A stretch of DNA of 64,000 bases from contig NC_087063.1 of the NCBI RefSeq assembly GCF_963678635.1, forward strand, positions 76,405,617 through 76,469,616. The letters are read 5' to 3'. Under the pieces are notes generated by a model, which was not told the DNA's origin, made no database searches, and saw only the letters and a list, made by a program, of their open reading frames with translations. The translations under genes were made by a program, and so were the position numbers. The stretch is from Symsagittifera roscoffensis. Taxonomy: Eukaryota; Xenacoelomorpha; Acoela; Convolutidae. Shown piece after piece: positions 58,776 to 64,000 of the stretch. Every line of letters begins with the position of its first letter. Positions within the stretch are counted from its first letter, which is position 1.

Positions 58776-59437
58776 ATTAGATTACAAAATTCATTATTCG
58801 ACTTCGCTTTTCTATCGTATCGCTATGTCTCTCCTCGGGTTCTCAATTTAGAAAGTAAACATCTCAGATATGCTGCTCTCCGGGTGGAGGAAAAGAAGCT
58901 CACTAGATGGAAAAGAGCGGAACTAACGCAATTAAATAGTGTCGCGAGGTAATACACAAACTACAATTCACAGGTGCTAACGAAAAGAATTTATTATTCT
59001 ACGCGCGACAATCCAAGAAATGTCCGGTCGTATGAAGAAAGGTTTCAATTGTATCTGATTTTTAGACGCTAAACAACTTTGAGCTAAAAGCTGAAAACAT
59101 CGACCCGAAAGTATGTCGAGATCTTCGAGGAAAGAAAAATAGTAGAGACTTAAAATTATCATAAACTACTTGAGTGAGCATTGATTAATTAATTAAGATT
59201 AAATATTTTTGATATTTTATCCCGAATTGTTCGACTTTTAATGTACTCTCCAATCTAACAGAACTTAATGGACTGAGCCTATGATGTTTTTGAGGGAAAT
59301 CACATTCCGCTTTTTTGCTATCCAATTTCAATCTGCGTCAAGTTTGTACTTTTTATTGTATATAGAAAGTTAGTATAAGTATTAATGTTTGAAATATAAT
59401 TTTTATCATAATTGTTTTCAAAAAAGAGTGAAAGCAA

Positions 59438-59500
59438 GTGCTGGTAGTTAGGCGTCTGGTTTGAGGTTGACAGATTGCGTATTCGGTCCGCAGCCGTGGC
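59438..59500 (+). other. tRNA-like fragment (box A and box B), possible SINE head or tRNA relic
   Basis: TGGTAGTTAGGCG fits a polymerase III box A, and GTATTCGGTCC, about 38 bases on, fits a box B. No cloverleaf could be confirmed by eye, so it is more likely a tRNA-derived repeat than a working tRNA gene. Confidence 0.3.
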
Positions 59501-59769
59501 AATATTAGTGTGAGGCACAGCTGGGCTCTCTGTCACAGCATAATCGATCTCTCCGCTTAATAGTGGAATCACGAGAAAGTTCTATAAAAAGACCACGAGT
59601 AGCAGAAAAAGAGATTTGATCGAAGAATTAACGCCGTCTAAAATGTGGAAAAATAATAGGAAACAGACTTCTAAGAACGTCAACTGCAATTCACAGAAAC
59701 CAAATTATCTGCGATTCACAGAAACTAAATTATTAAGAAAGTGACGTCAAATTTGTGCGCCATAGCCTT

Positions 59770-60000
59770 CTTTTGTTCAGGTAAATTTCGGCTTTTTAAC
59801 CTGAGATTTTGTTTGATTTCTAAAAGTGCTTTGAAAGATATCGATTCTCTGGAGTCAAATATCAAAAGATAAGTTAAATGCATTTTTTTGCAAATTAAGG
59901 GATTTTGAAAACTGCCAAAGTGATAGATTTTACGCGCAATGAACTTCGTTCTTTTAACGTGTAGCAGAAAAATTAATCCGACTTAAAGCTGACCCAAAAA
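59770..60000 (+). repeat. Dispersed repeat family C, partial copy
   Basis: Matches 54700-54900: TTTCGGCTTTTTAACCTGAG, a GAAAGATATCG stretch, GAAAACTGC, and TACGCGCAATGAAC. Confidence 0.55.
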
Positions 60001-60149
60001 TCATATCAGATAAGTTATATGATCTAAGTAATGCGTTAAGGGACGTGAAAAATTTAAAAAGAAAGCGCAGTTTAAAAAAATTCTGGAGGAAAAGACAAAT
60101 TTAGGCTATTGATGAGCAATATTCCAAAAAACCGATTATTTTTCAGGAA

Positions 60150-60400
60150 GTTCGGCAAAATTTTGGGAATTTCAAAAAAAGTTTCACGATTTTTTTTTCA
60201 TTTTTTAAAGTCTTTTTCTACAAAAACTGTTCTCCAACTCGCTTATTCGACTATTTCTCTCGAATATGACTAAATACTATTTTTTCGTTCTGATTTTTTT
60301 ATCACACCACACAGAAAAACAACGACGATTATTTGGAAAAAAAGCATTGTCTTAAGAATGGTCGGATCATTGTGCTATTTGCCCAGTAACCTGCTAAATT
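60150..60400 (+). repeat. Dispersed repeat family A, copy 5 (partial)
   Basis: Right part of the family: TTTTTATCACACCACACAGA, then ATGGTCGGATCATTGTGCTA and CAGTAACCTGCTA. Confidence 0.65.
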
Positions 60401-62574
60401 TTCATCATATGGAATCAATCAATAAGAGCGTCAATCGCAAGCGTGCTTCTCATACTGACCACTTTGGTCACTCATCAGTGACCAGTCACTTTTGGTTACA
60501 TTTTGGTCGCTCTTTGTCTCAAAGTCACCTTTCTAAAATGTTAACCTACGGAAGCAACTCAGAAATCAGCTTTTTATGAAACGCTATATCCTGCATCTAG
60601 ACGAGACAACTTATAATGGGAAAATTTGCATTGAATTCTGGATATCCTATGTTGTTTTCGGCAAGAAAACTTCTCGTTACCTTTTTCATCGAACAACTTT
60701 TTTAGTTTAATTACAGCTAAATTAAGTTTTTTGACCGCCTTGAATGTTTATTTCTTTGAGTGTTGGAGAGCAAAGGTCACTCTTGGTCACTTTTTTATGT
60801 TGTTTTGGTCACTTATTACAAAATTGTGATGGTCACTTTTTACTCTCCCCATGTGGACAGTCTGGTGCTACTGGATTAATGTTGTTAGACTAGGGCTAAG
60901 AAATGATATTTTCACTTAACTGATTCTTGAAAAAAATATTCGGGTGCTGCCCAATGTAGCACAGAATAAAACAACCAAACTGATAATTGAATTTGAAAAT
61001 TGCAAAGTTTTTCTCAAAAACAGTTATGAAAAAATGATAGACAAACTAGTTGAAATTTCAATAAATCAGAACACCACATTTGCGTGTCGCGTACACATTT
61101 GAATTCTACAAATACTAATTTAAATAATAAATCAATGTAGTTTGACGAGCAAAGCTCTCGTAAATGAACTTTCATGGATCAATTGCCTTTATTACTTGCG
61201 AGTGCAATTGTACTTGTAATCGAGAACTAGGCTTCTTTCCCACAAACAACTTTTCTTGCAAATGCGTAAGAAATACTATTGCACTTACTTCTGAGTGCAG
61301 GCCGCTTTAACAAGCTCAGTGTCTAGAAAATTCAAATGAAACTACTTTTTATTTCATTGTAGATTAAAAAAAAATTTCAAATAAATTTTGTGAAAACTTT
61401 TTTCGGATTCGCATTTTTCGTCCTTATTTCCAAATGCCTTTTAATATTCAGTGCTTTTTAGCAGCTTTAATTCTAAAAAAATGGTTTTTATTTAGATTTA
61501 AACAGTTTATAGTATAATTGAAAGCTGTTTTGTATTTGGTAAATGTTAAATTTTGAATAAGTTTAACCGTTTTCAATATGTTTTTATCAAATTTTTTTCT
61601 AATGATTTTTTTCAAGACAAAATTTTGCAAAAGTGTTTTTTCAGTTTTTCCTCAAACTTCGAATTTCAGTTTTGAAAAACTATTTTCGTTGTCATAATAA
61701 TTTTTTAAATCCAACTGTTCTCGACATGTTTAAGAACATTTTCGACTTAGCGGCTTTCGTCTTAATTCTTAGTGGTAAATTGTTCTGCCACGTTTGTGTA
61801 GCACCACAAATGGTGCGAACTTTCGCTTCGTCTCTGTGTAAAAAAAACTTACTTACAATAAAATTTTGGGAGTCAAATAGAACATAGAACGTCAGCTGAC
61901 TAGAAGACAACAAAATTTGGTGAGGTTTTAAAGACGACGCTAAACACACATTCTCCAAGTGTGTTTCCCAGAAGAAGAAATAGCTTGAATTCGAACAGTT
62001 AATTTTACAAGTTTCAACTCATGTTTTTTCTCAATGTTATGGTTTTTTAATTCATGTTGTTTTTTTGATATATTTTTTGATTTTCTGACAATTTTAGATT
62101 GTTTATCATCATTTGAAGTAAATCTCTTCAATATGTATCAGCCTCTTTTTGTTTTGTATCGATAAGTTTTGTTCGTAAATAAACTGAACAATTTTACTAA
62201 AGCTGCTGCTTTTCTCGGATAGTTTTTGTGGTTCCGATAGTAAATCCGGCGGATATATTAGCTTAAGTCCTGCAAAAGTACAGTAGTTAAGTATGCTGTA
62301 GTCGATTGTTCAGCCCATAGCAGCTTGCTAAAAAACCAAAGAAAATTAAAAAATTAGCTTAGAATCTAAGTTACCCTGGGAGTAATAGAATCTAAGTTTT
62401 TCCCATGAACTTTTTGCCTAAAAAAAAGGCAGAAATTGGTCATATACTAATTTTAAGCATGACGGTAATTTAACAGTTATTTTGTTTTTAGTAATGCAAT
62501 TGATTCGTAAAAAAATGCCAAATAAGTTTTCAAAAGTTTAATGATTTTCATTCGGTGACTGGTATTTTGGTTCA

Positions 62575-62650
62575 TTTTTTGCCGCGTAGAGGTAACACAG
62601 CTGCGTCAGAAGACAAATGTTTGTGGTTGGCATCCGATCGCTACCTGTTT
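62575..62650 (+). repeat. Possible family B head fragment
   Basis: CGTAGAGGTAACACAGCTGCGTC resembles the head of family B at 18017-18040 (CTAGAGGTAACACGGTTGCC). Similarity ends after the box A region. Confidence 0.4.
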
Positions 62651-64000
62651 TTTTTTTTAATTTTCAGCTTTTTTGGACTGATCCATTAATGTGCACGGAT
62701 TCATTACAGATGTGATGATAGTGCTTGCTTGCTATTACCAAGCCTTATTATTTCGAACATAGGCTGGCTCTTTTTCAATTTCCCCAACTCACGTAAGCAT
62801 CAATTTTATGGTGTAACGAGGGTTTTACAAGGTTAGATATGAAGAATAAATATGCTTGTCATAACTTGATTAGTCCGCATGCTAATTTTTGTAACAATAG
62901 GACAGTGTAAACGGAAATTACTAATCAAAGTTTGTAGGTGTGTCCAACAAAATCAGTATATAGTTTGCTCAAATCTGTTTTTTTGGTCAACAATAGACAT
63001 TTTTTGGCAATTCAAAATTTGTTTGATTGTTTTGTGTTTCGTTTGTTTGTAATAATTTTTTTCGCCAAATCATTTTTCTTCAAACCAATTGAATTTTTGT
63101 TCGATGAAATGTATTTTGGCTCAGTGTTAAATTTTCAGCACTTTCGTCTATCTTTCGTAAACCACTAGAAATTTGCTGTCACTTCAGCATTTTAAACACC
63201 CGCTCTCTTCATTGTTTTTTATGTAGGTTTGAAAGTTACCAAGTTCTGTCCGGAATATTTTTTTTTCGATTCTCTTAGATTTGACTCTTTTGCTTACTCG
63301 GCCTAAAAAAAGTTTGATTGTATCTAAACCACCTAGTGACGTCATATTACTCTATCGTTGTCTACCCCTTGTCGATGTCTCAAAAACTACCCAAAGAACT
63401 TGTTTTTGGAACAATTATTTCTTCTCCTGAGCATCAATTGATAGCTGGTCTCCTAATATTGTGCCCCTTCTTTTACATCCCCAATTTTATCACCCCGCAG
63501 CAAAATATTCCCACTAAAACTTCACCCCCTTTTTTATTACCGATAATTTGTTTACCTTTTAATCTAACACAGAAATATTTTATCCTTCGCGCGTCTGAAA
63601 CAATAAAATCCTATATGGTGCTAAGTGAAGGCAACAAACGATTTTTCACCGTTTCGTTTGAAATAAAAAGGGGCGTATATTTGAATTCTTGTTGCACCAT
63701 TTTGTCAGTTATTACCATGAAGCGCTTGTTTATTTTACCTGGTTTTCAAAGACAAACAAATGTTAGGGGTACGTTACTGGTCACAAGCCCTATCTAAAAT
63801 GAGAGAACCAAAATGACTACAAACTGATTTGGTCAAACTGTCAATCAAATATTGTCGAGCGAAAGCTAACAGAAAAAGCGATAAATCTGTTGAAATTATG
63901 GAGTTAACAACCATAGAATTTCTAGGGAAAAACCCAAAGGACGACTGGTGTTCAAAAAGTCAACGATATGAGAAAAAGTGTTGCATCAAGAGTCGAAGTC

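Larger units (their letters stand above)
58776..64000. other. Intergenic AT-rich DNA right of DDR, no gene seen
   Basis: I find no convincing coding frame or RNA gene on either strand to the end of the window. Part is explained by repeat families A, B and C and a tRNA-like element listed separately. The stretch 60440-60870 repeats TGGTCACT and TGACCA motifs, similar in phrase to the MITE interior at 20156-20220. Confidence 0.55.

Noticed and set aside
63318-63797. 159-codon frame near the right end
   Set aside because: Long for AT-rich DNA but starts with TTG and shows no domain or conserved motif; homology search would be needed before calling it.
1-64000. CRISPR arrays, bacterial operons or phage genes
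   Set aside because: No spaced short repeats, no ribosome-binding sites and clear spliced animal gene structure.

Overview
The window is from an animal (metazoan) genome. It carries one large spliced gene, a discoidin domain receptor (DDR) tyrosine kinase, beside a graveyard of transposable elements. The host lineage cannot be fixed from sequence alone. DDR kinases are animal proteins, the introns follow GT-AG with short strong TTTCAG/TTTTAG acceptors, and the intronic DNA is very AT-rich.

Region 1 (about 1-16.4 kb) is visibly richer in G+C than the rest and is nearly all decayed mobile-element coding sequence, mostly on the minus strand. It holds a coiled-coil/Gag-like pseudogene (77-1502). 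A very long broken minus-strand coding block (about 13.3 down to 5.8 kb) starts with an SGNH/GDSL-hydrolase-like domain and continues into protein I do not recognise. Inside it sits an almost perfect 381-bp palindrome (11017-11397). Next come a deleted Ty3/gypsy pol remnant (RNase H joined to integrase, minus strand) flanked by 158-bp direct repeats, and a plus-strand Penelope-like reverse transcriptase (15237-16409) with a PHD zinc finger set between RT motifs B and C.

Region 2 (16.4-27.5 kb) is AT-rich DNA without recognisable genes. It is built from several dispersed repeat families, one with a tRNA-like head. It also contains a clean 404-bp hAT-type MITE with an 8-bp target-site duplication.

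Region 3 (27.6-58.6 kb) is the DDR gene on the plus strand. I assembled 15 coding exons whose phases all match, giving 1004 codons plus stop: signal peptide, divergent discoidin domain, DS-like domain, acidic and Gly-rich linker, one membrane helix, tyrosine-containing juxtamembrane region, DDR-type kinase and a Ser/Pro/Ala-rich tail. A poly(A) signal lies about 140 bp after the stop. The introns contain copies of the same repeat families as Region 2, a recent 429-bp tandem duplication, and a candidate 333-bp frame-preserving cassette exon coding a basic, Ser-rich segment.

Region 4 (58.6-64 kb) is AT-rich intergenic DNA with more repeat copies and no supportable gene.
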